A DNA stretch of 5,706 nt from Bacillota bacterium. Lineage in GTDB: Bacteria; Bacillota; Clostridia; Oscillospirales; Ruminococcaceae. The translations under genes and the position numbers were made by a program. Below the pieces are notes generated by a model. The model ran no database searches. It was not told the origin of the DNA and worked only from the letters and a program-made list of their open reading frames with translations. The stretch's first letter is position 1. Every line of letters begins with the position of its first letter. The stretch is from NCBI GenBank assembly GCA_023396215.1, contig JAEWWW010000141.1, positions 1-5,706 of the forward strand, read 5' to 3'. Of this stretch, positions 1-5,291 are shown piece after piece.

Positions 1-1496
1 GGCATCATCACATCCATAAAGGCCCGCAGATGGGTTGCGCCCGAGATACGGGCGGCTTCCTCCAGCGAAGGGTCTATCTGGCTGATGGCGCCTGATATGT
101 TGTTGTAACCAAGGTTCATAAACCGCGCGATATAGGCAATCAGCAAAATCCAGATGGTGCCGTAAAGCTTCCAGCCCACGACGGGCAGGGGCTGGGCAAA
201 GGCCAGTATCATCGCCAGCGCAATGATGGTGCCGGGCACAGCGTAGGGCAGTGTCACCATGGTCTGCATCAGGCCGACCCCCCGCACGCCGCGCACACCG
301 CCCCGAATGGCGATGTAGGCGATAATCAGGGTAATAATCGTGATGATTAACGCGGCGGTGAAGGAAAGAAACAGGCTGTTTTTGAAAGCTCGGGAGATGT
401 TCTGAATCTCAAGCAGCCTTGCAAAGTTTCTCAGGGTGATATTTTCGAGGCCAAAGGGCAGGCCGAACACCTTGGTAAGCGAGGTGGTCAGCGTCGCCAG
501 TATGGGGGCGCAGGTGGTGATAAGGAACATCACAAACAGGAAGATAAACAGCAGCCACTTGGACTTGCCAAGCTTGGTGGGCTCTACGGCCGCACTTTTG
601 CCGCTGACCACCACATACTTGTTGTTGCTCAGCACCCGGTTGTAGGCCCAGAGGCCAAAGAGACCGAAGAGCGACAAAAAGATGGAGTAAGCAGATGCGA
701 TTTGCAGGTTGTTGGCCATGTCGGGCCGATTAATCAGGTAGTATATCTGGGTGGTCATCAGGCGTATCTGGTTGGGCGCGCCCAACACGGCGGAAACACC
801 GAAATCGGCCAGAATAAACATAAACAGCAACAGCATGGCCCCCAGAATAGAGGGGGTAATCAGCGGCAGGGTGATATCCCGCAGGGTGCGCCAGGGTGAT
901 GCGCCGGAGATACGGGCGGCTTCCTCAACCGATGCCGATATTTTCTTCATTGTAGGCAATACCACAAGAAAAGGTACTGCATAACGGTAGATAGACATTA
1001 CAAAAATCATGCCGCCGATGCTGTAGACGTTAAACAGCGGCTCGGAAAGCCCAAAAATTGCCATCGCGGCTTTGTTGAAGTAACCCACCGGCCCCAGCAG
1101 GAAGGTCCACGAAATGGCGCCGATGAACGGGGGGATGAAGTAAGGGATGGCAAGCAGCGTCTGCCAGTAGCGTTTGCCGGGCACGTCGGTTCTCACCACT
1201 GCCCAAGCCAAAAATACCCCTATGATGGTAGCGAAGATGGTGGAGGGGATAACCACCTTCATCGAGTTAATCATACTCCTAAGAATCGACTTGTCTTGGA
1301 AGATGGCTAAATAGTTTGAAATGCCATAGCTTCCATCCACCTTAAAGCTGTTAATAATCAGCATAACCGACGGATAAACCACCGAAAATGCCAGCACGGC
1401 CACCGTACCCCACCATATCAGCATCGGGGCGGTGGAGCCACTGGATCTTAAAGCCTTAAAGCGTCCCGTGAGAGGGGTTGGTGCTTTGTTTTCCAT
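1..1496 (-). CDS. Fused two-domain ABC transporter permease (Fe3+/2-aminoethylphosphonate-type), 3' end cut by window edge
   Basis: This is the membrane-spanning part of a binding-protein-dependent importer. The frame stays open from the ATG at 1496-1494 to base 1, giving 498 codons without a stop. It carries two BPD_transp_1 halves: each has an EAA loop with the same core EEAARISGA, at residues 191-199 and 479-487, where the ATPase docks. The first hydrophobic segment is about residues 25-48, the second half starts with one at about 314-336, and many others lie between. Fused permeases of this kind are usually about 550 residues, so only the last 50 or so are missing. The start is set by GAGGAG at 1505-1510, 8 bases before the ATG; an in-frame GTG three codons upstream would overlap that site. 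It lies 280 bases downstream of the binding-protein gene in the same direction, so it is probably in that operon. The ATPase gene is expected beyond base 1. Family membership is firm; the substrate cannot be read from this protein. Confidence 0.93.
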   Translation of the reverse strand, partial: MENKAPTPLTGRFKALRSSGSTAPMLIWWGTVAVLAFSVVYPSVMLIINSFKVDGSYGISNYLAIFQDKSILRSMINSMKVVIPSTIFATIIGVFLAWAVVRTDVPGKRYWQTLLAIPYFIPPFIGAISWTFLLGPVGYFNKAAMAIFGLSEPLFNVYSIGGMIFVMSIYRYAVPFLVVLPTMKKISASVEEAARISGASPWRTLRDITLPLITPSILGAMLLLFMFILADFGVSAVLGAPNQIRLMTTQIYYLINRPDMANNLQIASAYSIFLSLFGLFGLWAYNRVLSNNKYVVVSGKSAAVEPTKLGKSKWLLFIFLFVMFLITTCAPILATLTTSLTKVFGLPFGLENITLRNFARLLEIQNISRAFKNSLFLSFTAALIITIITLIIAYIAIRGGVRGVRGVGLMQTMVTLPYAVPGTIIALAMILAFAQPLPVVGWKLYGTIWILLIAYIARFMNLGYNNISGAISQIDPSLEEAARISGATHLRAFMDVMM

Positions 1497-1601
1497 TGTA
1501 TGCACTCCTCAAAAATCGCGGCTGGTTTATTGATTTTGCGCCAACATTCTACGCTTCGGTACTTACAGTTATAAACTCTTTAACTGCCATTACTGTTGGT
1601 G

Positions 1602-1632
1602 GGGTGCAGGCTTTGAGCAAAAGCCTGCACCC
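1602..1632 (-). other. Perfect 13-bp intergenic stem-loop (operon-internal)
   Basis: Bases 1602-1614 pair without mismatch with 1620-1632, leaving a 5-base loop. No run of T follows on either strand, so it does not look like a normal intrinsic terminator. Its place between the binding-protein stop and the permease start is where many ABC operons carry a hairpin that protects the upstream message or partly blocks read-through, so that more binding protein than permease is made. That role is inferred from position. Confidence 0.8.
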
Positions 1633-1646
1633 TACCTCTACTGCCT

Positions 1647-1667
1647 AGCCCCGGCCGGGCCGGAGCT
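1647..1667 (-). other. GC-rich imperfect inverted repeat
   Basis: CCGGC at 1651-1655 pairs with GCCGG at 1659-1663 around a 3-base loop, and AGC/GCT at 1647-1649 and 1665-1667 extend the stem past one mismatch. It sits just upstream (in transcript order) of the perfect stem-loop at 1602-1632 and may stack with it as part of the same 3' protective or attenuating structure. There is no T tract. Confidence 0.5.
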
Positions 1668-1776
1668 GGATATTTCTCTGTCGTTACCGGCAGGGAGGCA
1701 GCGCGCGCCGCGGCTCCCGTGGAGAGCGGGTCAACTTGTATAAACCGCTTGTATACAGCCGGTGGTTTGCCTAATG

Positions 1777-2853
1777 TTATTCTGCGCCGAAGAGCTTAAC
1801 ATACTCTTCTCTGACCGCGGTGGAGTTCTCAACATAGTAGCCGAGGTCGAAGGGCAAAGTCTTGATTTCGGTGGCCTTGGGAGCGCCCTCGGGCACGCCG
1901 GCATCCTCGATAACGGGGATATAGCCCTGCTCAACGAACAGCTTCTGGGTATCGGTTTCAAACATGAACTCGATGAAAGCTTTCGCAGCATCCAGGTCGG
2001 CAGCATCGATGGTGCTTACCAGCGCCATGGGGGTGGGAACCAGAACAGCGCCGGAAGAGGGCCATACGACCTCAACAGGGGAGCCCTCGTTCTTGGCGTT
2101 TCTGGCCATGAAGTCAACGATGGCAACGGCGGAGTACTCGCCGGAGGAAACCTTGGTCTGCAGGTTGCCGTTGGACTGCTCATATTTGCAGTCGTTGGCC
2201 TTGGCTTTGGTGTAGAAATCCCAGCCAACCTGATCGGGGTACTGGGTGTGAACCATCAGTGCGGTGAAAGCGCCGCCCGAGTAGTTGGGGTTCGCCATGG
2301 CGAAGGTGCCTTTGAAGTCGGGGCCGGTCACGTCCATCCAATCCTTGGGAGGGTTGGTCACCTTGGTGGTGTTGTAAGCCAGCACGCTGTAAATCAGGCG
2401 AACTTCGTGAGCCATGCCGTTGTTGTAGGCATACTGCTGGTCAATTTTCTTTGCGCCTTCGGGGCTGAAGTGGGTGATAAGGCCTTTGTCGTCCATCTGC
2501 TTGATATAGCCGATGTCGGCGAACCAGATGATGTCGGCTTCGGTCTTGCCGGTCTGCAGCTCGGTGTCAATCTTGGAGACAACGTTACCGGTGCCCGAGC
2601 GGAACAGCTCGTAGGTCACCTTGGGGTGACGCTTTACGAAAGCGTCCAGCGCTTCGGTTGCCAGATCCTGAGGCTCCGAGGTGTAAATCACGATGTGGCC
2701 GGAAAGCTCCTTGGGAGTTTCCGAACTGGGGGCCTCGGAACTGGGAGCGGGCTGGGACGAGGACGGGGGGGGAGTGGTGCCGCCGCAACCGGCCAGTGTG
2801 CCTACCAGCACAACCAGAGCGATAGCGAGAGCAAACATTTTCTTCTGCAACAT
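1777..2853 (-). CDS. ABC transporter solute-binding lipoprotein (Fe3+/2-aminoethylphosphonate/phosphate-ester-type family)
   Basis: This 358-residue protein captures the substrate outside the membrane and hands it to the adjacent permease. Residues 1-22 are a lipoprotein signal peptide (KK, a hydrophobic core, then LAGC); Cys23 should be lipid-modified, and a Ser/Pro/Glu linker runs to about residue 48. The mature part starts GHIVIYTSEP and shows the two-lobe extracellular-binding-protein pattern: SGTG (86-89), ADIIWFAD (106-113), NPNYSGG (188-194), SNGN (227-230) and the helix KAFIEFMF (291-298). Ferric-binding proteins such as FbpA have a double tyrosine after the second hinge; here the matching stretch seems to be AIVDFMAR (244-251), with no tyrosine, so iron is unlikely. 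The frame is open to an ATG at 3036, but the signal peptide and ribosome site fix the start at 2853. It has its own promoter and is followed by the permease. Phosphonate or an organic phosphate is my best guess for substrate; the exact ligand is unknown. Confidence 0.93.
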   Translation of the reverse strand: MLQKKMFALAIALVVLVGTLAGCGGTTPPPSSSQPAPSSEAPSSETPKELSGHIVIYTSEPQDLATEALDAFVKRHPKVTYELFRSGTGNVVSKIDTELQTGKTEADIIWFADIGYIKQMDDKGLITHFSPEGAKKIDQQYAYNNGMAHEVRLIYSVLAYNTTKVTNPPKDWMDVTGPDFKGTFAMANPNYSGGAFTALMVHTQYPDQVGWDFYTKAKANDCKYEQSNGNLQTKVSSGEYSAVAIVDFMARNAKNEGSPVEVVWPSSGAVLVPTPMALVSTIDAADLDAAKAFIEFMFETDTQKLFVEQGYIPVIEDAGVPEGAPKATEIKTLPFDLGYYVENSTAVREEYVKLFGAE

Positions 2854-2862
2854 AAAATCTCT

Positions 2863-2870
2863 TCCTCCTT
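2863..2870 (-). promoter_or_regulatory. Ribosome binding site deciding the binding-protein start
   Basis: AAGGAGGA lies 9 bases before the ATG at 2853. It selects this start over the in-frame ATG at 3036, which would add 61 residues in front of the lipoprotein signal and would lie upstream of the predicted transcription start. Confidence 0.9.
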
Positions 2871-2901
2871 CAATCAAGTGCCTGTGTTTTAGTGCTTCTA
2901 T

Positions 2902-2941
2902 TTTAAGCAGCCCCGAATGGGTTTCGGTTCCGCCGCTTAAA
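2902..2941 (-). promoter_or_regulatory. Stem-loop in the 5' leader of the binding-protein transcript
   Basis: Bases 2902-2908 pair with 2935-2941 (7 bp, TTTAAGC on the transcript strand). Inside, CCGAA and TTCGG (2913-2917 with 2923-2927) can form a second 5-bp stem with a 5-base loop. The leader runs about 148 bases from the predicted start site to the ATG, so structure here could affect translation or stability. I do not recognise a known riboswitch class in it. Confidence 0.5.
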
Positions 2942-2951
2942 CCACAAAATA

Positions 2952-2966
2952 TTGTTAACAATTGTT
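2952..2966. promoter_or_regulatory. Overlapping palindromes TTGTTAACAATTGTT, possible operator
   Basis: TTGTTAACAA (2952-2961) and AACAATTGTT (2957-2966) are each perfect 10-base palindromes sharing five bases. They sit about 35-50 bases downstream of the predicted transcription start of the binding-protein gene, where a bound repressor could block elongation. No specific regulator can be named. Confidence 0.4.
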
Positions 2967-3007
2967 CATATCCACTAATTTTTTTGCGATTTTGTTTGTG
3001 GTTTTGA

Positions 3008-3036
3008 ATTCTATCATATTCAAAAACGAAAGTCAA
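3008..3036 (-). promoter_or_regulatory. Sigma-A promoter of the transporter operon
   Basis: On the minus strand TTGACT (3036-3031) and TAGAAT (3013-3008) are separated by exactly 17 bases. Transcription would start near 3001 and run into the binding-protein gene. The match is close to consensus, so this is likely the main promoter. Confidence 0.82.
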
Positions 3037-3068
3037 TCAAACCGGCTGCGGGCATTTTCTCGGCATAT

Positions 3069-3088
3069 AATGTAAAGAGAATGTAAAG
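3069..3088 (-). promoter_or_regulatory. Direct repeat resembling a PhoP (Pho regulon) box
   Basis: CTTTACATT occurs twice on the minus strand (3088-3080 and 3077-3069), with an 11-base period, one turn of the helix. The core TTTACA-N5-TTTACA fits the Firmicutes PhoP pattern TT(A/C/T)A(C/T)A in tandem. It lies 35-51 bases upstream of the -35 element, further than is usual for PhoP, and only two half sites are clear. The same bases also overlap an inverted repeat AAAGAG/CTCTTT (3074-3079, 3091-3096), so regulation by PhoP is a hypothesis. Confidence 0.45.
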
Positions 3089-3149
3089 TGCTCTTTGATT
3101 TTCCCTTTTGTATAAATTGAGATGTGCGGTTTTGGTTATTTTAAGAAAG

Positions 3150-4004
3150 TTATTTCATCTTTTCGGCCAGCCGCGCCTTCATGGCCTCCACATAGTCGTA
3201 GGGCACTGCAAGGGCGCCATATCCCGTGGCCAGCTCCAGATTCTTTTTGATGGCCCCGTGGTAGTCGCTGCCGCCCGAGCGCAGCGCGCCGAACTCCTGC
3301 ACCAGCGCCTCGGCCCGCTCCTGCCAGGTCTGGTCATACTCGCTGTACAGCGTTTCGATGCCGTCGGCACCCGCGGCCATCACCTGCCGCACCACCGCCT
3401 CGCCGTGGGCCCAGTCCTGCCGGTCTATCTGGTTGATATGCGCGATAAAGGCAAGGCCGCCGCCCTGATGAATCACCTCGACGCATTCCCCGGGGGGCGG
3501 GTTTTCACGCTTGACATAGCCCACCGTGCCCGTGAGCATGTATTTGGCCATGGCGTCCTTCAGGTCGGTGGCGTAGCCCCGCTCAATGAGAATGGCGGCG
3601 ATATGCCCCCGGGCAATCGAGCTGCCCTCAAAGCGGTCAAGGTCGCTGCGGTCGATGTTTATCCCCGCCGCCTTAAGCTTGTCTATCATGGCGAAGTTGC
3701 GGTCGACGCGGGTTTGGGCCATCTTGGCCACATGGGCGGTCATCTGCGGATGGTGGTGGTCGATAAACAGCCCCACGATGTGTACGTCGCAGCCCTCCAC
3801 CACCGTTGCAATCTCGATGCCGGGGATGACCTCCAGCCCAATCTCTTTGGCCCGGGCCAGCGCCTCGTCCAGCCCGCCGGTGGTGTCATGGTCGGTTATC
3901 GCCAACGCCGCCAGACCCTGTTCCTTGGCATAATCCACCAGCTGCGTAGGGGTCAGCGAGCCGTCCGATGCAGTGGTATGTGAATGTAAATCAACAATTT
4001 TCAT
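3150..4004 (-). CDS. PHP-domain metal-dependent phosphoesterase (COG0613/YciV-like)
   Basis: This 284-residue cytosolic enzyme belongs to the PHP family, which hydrolyses phosphate esters at a cluster of two or three metal ions. Expected metal ligands are visible in order: HSH (His7, His9), Asp14, DHD (38-40), Glu64 in PGIEI, His75, His134 in ARGH, His189 in IAHI, and Asp247 and His249 in GSDYHG. The insert between about residues 90 and 185 is typical of this group. The family commonly has AHP where this protein has AHI. Known members of COG0613 include a 3',5'-bisphosphonucleotide phosphatase, the 5'-3' exoribonuclease RnaAM (YciV) and a cyclic ribose-phosphate phosphodiesterase of phosphonate breakdown; sequence alone does not choose among them. 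GGAGGT at 4011-4016 lies 6 bases before the ATG. No clear terminator follows, so read-through into the transporter genes 297 bases downstream is possible. Confidence 0.9.
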   Translation of the reverse strand: MKIVDLHSHTTASDGSLTPTQLVDYAKEQGLAALAITDHDTTGGLDEALARAKEIGLEVIPGIEIATVVEGCDVHIVGLFIDHHHPQMTAHVAKMAQTRVDRNFAMIDKLKAAGINIDRSDLDRFEGSSIARGHIAAILIERGYATDLKDAMAKYMLTGTVGYVKRENPPPGECVEVIHQGGGLAFIAHINQIDRQDWAHGEAVVRQVMAAGADGIETLYSEYDQTWQERAEALVQEFGALRSGGSDYHGAIKKNLELATGYGALAVPYDYVEAMKARLAEKMK

Positions 4005-4024
4005 AGCCAGACCTCCTTTTTTTC

Positions 4025-4053
4025 AGTATAAGCGTCGGCTTACCCTTTTGCAA
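4025..4053 (-). promoter_or_regulatory. Sigma-A promoter of the PHP gene
   Basis: TTGCAA (4053-4048), a 17-base spacer and TATACT (4030-4025) are on the minus strand. Start of transcription would be near 4018, leaving a very short leader of about 14 bases that begins right at the ribosome binding site. Confidence 0.75.
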
Positions 4054-4103
4054 GCGTCACCGATATTTTACCCGAATTTTAGGAAGTATTGGCGTAACTA
4101 CGG

Positions 4104-4132
4104 TTGCAATTTAAAATATGCTATGTTATCAT
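4104..4132 (+). promoter_or_regulatory. Sigma-A promoter of the HAD phosphatase gene
   Basis: TTGCAA (4104-4109), 17 bases, then TATCAT (4127-4132), preceded by an extended -10 TGT at 4124-4126. Transcription would start near 4139, giving a leader of about 168 bases. Confidence 0.7.
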
Positions 4133-4166
4133 GAGGGCGTATTTTGAATATTTTAGTGCGGCTGTG

Positions 4167-4218
4167 ACACATGATAAACCTGACCAGAATCGGGGTTTCA
4201 TGTGTTTTATTCTTTTTT
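4167..4218 (+). promoter_or_regulatory. Terminator-like hairpin in the HAD leader (candidate attenuator)
   Basis: ACACATGA (4167-4174) pairs with TCATGTGT (4198-4205), and after a 2-base bulge AACC (4177-4180) pairs with GGTT (4194-4197), giving 12 bp around a 13-base loop. A U-rich run follows directly (4205-4218, TTTTATTC then six T). It lies between the promoter and the HAD start, so it could end transcription at about 80 bases unless prevented. TGCGGC at 4157-4162 can pair instead with GCCGCA at 4230-4235. I do not recognise a known riboswitch class. Confidence 0.55.
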
Positions 4219-4307
4219 GCTGTATCAGTGCCGCAAAAGCACGGCAGCACAACCGCGCCGGGCCGCCTTAAAATCGTCAAAAAAATTACCGAAAGGATAC
4301 GTGACAA

Positions 4308-5099
4308 ATGACCGACAAACGCAAGGTACTGCAGGACGTAAAACTCTTTGTGCTGGATATGGATGGCACCTTCTACTTAGGCGACCGGATTATTGAGGGC
4401 TCGCTGGACTTTCTGAAAAAGGTAAAGGAAACCGGACGCAGCTTTATATTCTTTACCAATAATTCCTCTAAAATTCCCTCGGTCTATGTTAAAAAGCTGG
4501 CGGCAATGAATTGCCACGTCACCGAAAAAGAGGTGATGACCTCTGGGGATGTGACCATCAGCTATCTCAACGCCCACTGCAAGGGCAAAACGGTCTATCT
4601 GGTGGGCACCCCGGTGCTGGAGCAGAGCTTCCTCGACGGCGGCATTCCGCTGACCCAGGATAAGCCGGATATCGTGGTGGTGGCCTTCGACACCACCCTC
4701 ACCTACGAAAAACTGGAAAAGGCCTGCACCTATATCCGGGAGGGCGCCACCTTTTTGGCCACCCATCTGGATATCAACTGCCCCACCGAGGACGGCTTCA
4801 TTCCCGATTGCGGCAGCATGTGCGCCCTGATTACCTGCTCCACCGGCAAAGAGCCCAAGTATCTGGGTAAGCCCTTTGCCGAAACCGCCGAGATGGTGCT
4901 GCGCGAAACCGGCTTTGCCCGGGATGAGATTGCCTTTGTGGGCGACCGCATCTACACCGACGTAGCCACCGGGGTCAACAACGGCGCTAAAGGCTTTTTG
5001 GTGCTCACCGGCGAAACCAAGCTGGAGGATGTGCCCGCCTCGCCGGTAAAGCCCACCTGCATCTTCGACTCTCTGGCCGAGATGGCCCTCTACCTCTAA
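4308..5099 (+). CDS. HAD-IIA (NagD-like) family phosphatase
   Basis: This 263-residue cytosolic enzyme should remove phosphate from a small phosphorylated metabolite using an aspartyl-phosphate intermediate and Mg2+. The HAD motifs are complete: motif I DMDGT with nucleophile Asp17 and acid/base Asp19, motif II TNNSS starting at Thr50, motif III Lys188 in GKPF, and motif IV GDRIYTDV with Asp213 and Asp218. The stretch between about residues 75 and 185 is the C2-type cap that sets substrate choice; it contains ATHLDINCPTEDG (151-163) in the position where classic NagD proteins have a TNPD-type loop. Length is normal for the subfamily. AAAGGA about 10 bases upstream supports the ATG. The gene stands alone: its own promoter and long leader in front and a strong terminator behind. 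Relatives include NagD, phosphoglycolate and pyridoxal-phosphate phosphatases; the true substrate is unknown, so no symbol is given. Confidence 0.93.
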   Translation: MTDKRKVLQDVKLFVLDMDGTFYLGDRIIEGSLDFLKKVKETGRSFIFFTNNSSKIPSVYVKKLAAMNCHVTEKEVMTSGDVTISYLNAHCKGKTVYLVGTPVLEQSFLDGGIPLTQDKPDIVVVAFDTTLTYEKLEKACTYIREGATFLATHLDINCPTEDGFIPDCGSMCALITCSTGKEPKYLGKPFAETAEMVLRETGFARDEIAFVGDRIYTDVATGVNNGAKGFLVLTGETKLEDVPASPVKPTCIFDSLAEMALYL

Positions 5100-5114
5100 C
5101 CCAAGCCTGCCGGT

Positions 5115-5146
5115 AAACGCCGGGTGCGAAAGCACCCGGCGTTTTT
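5115..5146 (+). terminator. Intrinsic terminator of the HAD gene
   Basis: Ten perfect GC-rich pairs (5118-5127 with 5132-5141) close a GAAA tetraloop, three A-T pairs extend the base, and five T follow (5142-5146). It begins 16 bases after the stop codon and is among the clearest signals in the window. Confidence 0.96.
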
Positions 5147-5147
5147 G

Positions 5148-5176
5148 TCTGCTCAAAGGCGCCCCGCTTTTGCAGA
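5148..5176 (+). other. Second stem-loop directly after the terminator
   Basis: TCTG (5148-5151) pairs with CAGA (5173-5176), and after a 2-base bulge CAAAGGC (5154-5160) pairs with GCTTTTG (5166-5172, one G-T pair) around a 5-base loop. No T tract follows. It may be chance or a backup structure. Confidence 0.4.
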
Positions 5177-5224
5177 ACCCAGACTGCCTTTTGGGCCCCG
5201 ACCGCCGGGAATATTGCCGTGCCG

Positions 5225-5291
5225 CGCCGCAAACAATAATGCGGTCACAGCAGCAGCCCGCGCCCCCTGTTTGCGGCGGCTGTTCTTTTTT
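5225..5291 (+). terminator. Terminator-like long hairpin with T tract
   Basis: Eleven perfect pairs join 5225-5235 to 5268-5278 across a 32-base loop, which has its own small GCGG/CCGC stem (5241-5244, 5258-5261). TGTTC and then six T (5286-5291) follow after a short gap. It could back up the HAD terminator or end an unrecognised small RNA. The large loop and offset T run lower confidence. Confidence 0.45.

Larger units (their letters stand above)
1497..1776 (-). other. Structured intergenic spacer between binding-protein and permease genes
   Basis: This 280-base spacer holds no gene I can support. In the minus-strand transcript it begins with a GC-rich stretch (about 1645-1730) able to form several short stems, followed by a perfect stem-loop (1602-1632) and a smaller one made of CAGTTA and TAACTG (1566-1586). 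An octamer CTTGTATA occurs twice on the plus strand, at 1735-1742 and 1748-1755. I see no clear promoter for the permease; TTTATA with TAGAAT 18 bases further on is a weak candidate only. Confidence 0.6.
4005..4307. other. Divergent intergenic region between PHP and HAD genes
   Basis: This 303-base spacer has no gene I can support. It contains a minus-strand promoter for the PHP gene, a plus-strand promoter for the HAD gene, and a leader of about 168 bases before the HAD gene with a terminator-like hairpin. A hexamer AGCGTC is repeated 22 bases apart (4031-4036, 4053-4058) around the PHP promoter spacer. Confidence 0.75.

Noticed and set aside
1..2853. Ferric iron uptake system
   Set aside because: The permease family includes iron systems, but the binding protein lacks the adjacent tyrosine iron ligands, and no iron-linked regulator site was seen.
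1762..2892. 376-codon plus-strand open frame opposite the binding-protein gene
   Set aside because: It is the antisense of a well-supported lipoprotein gene, has low-complexity Gly/Val-rich content, no ribosome site and no family resemblance.
2854..3036. N-terminal extension of the binding protein to the ATG at 3036
   Set aside because: It would place 61 residues ahead of the lipoprotein signal peptide and would start upstream of the predicted transcript 5' end; the AAGGAGGA site marks 2853.
3074..3096. AAAGAG/CTCTTT inverted repeat as terminator of the PHP gene
   Set aside because: The stem has only 6 mostly A-T pairs with an 11-base loop, and no T run follows on the minus strand.
3108..3983. 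291-codon plus-strand open frame opposite the PHP gene
   Set aside because: Its sequence is explained by GC-rich codon positions of the PHP gene, whose metal-binding motifs and ribosome site are clear.
4377..5156. 259-codon minus-strand open frame opposite the HAD gene
   Set aside because: It overlaps both the HAD catalytic gene and its terminator; no domain is recognisable.
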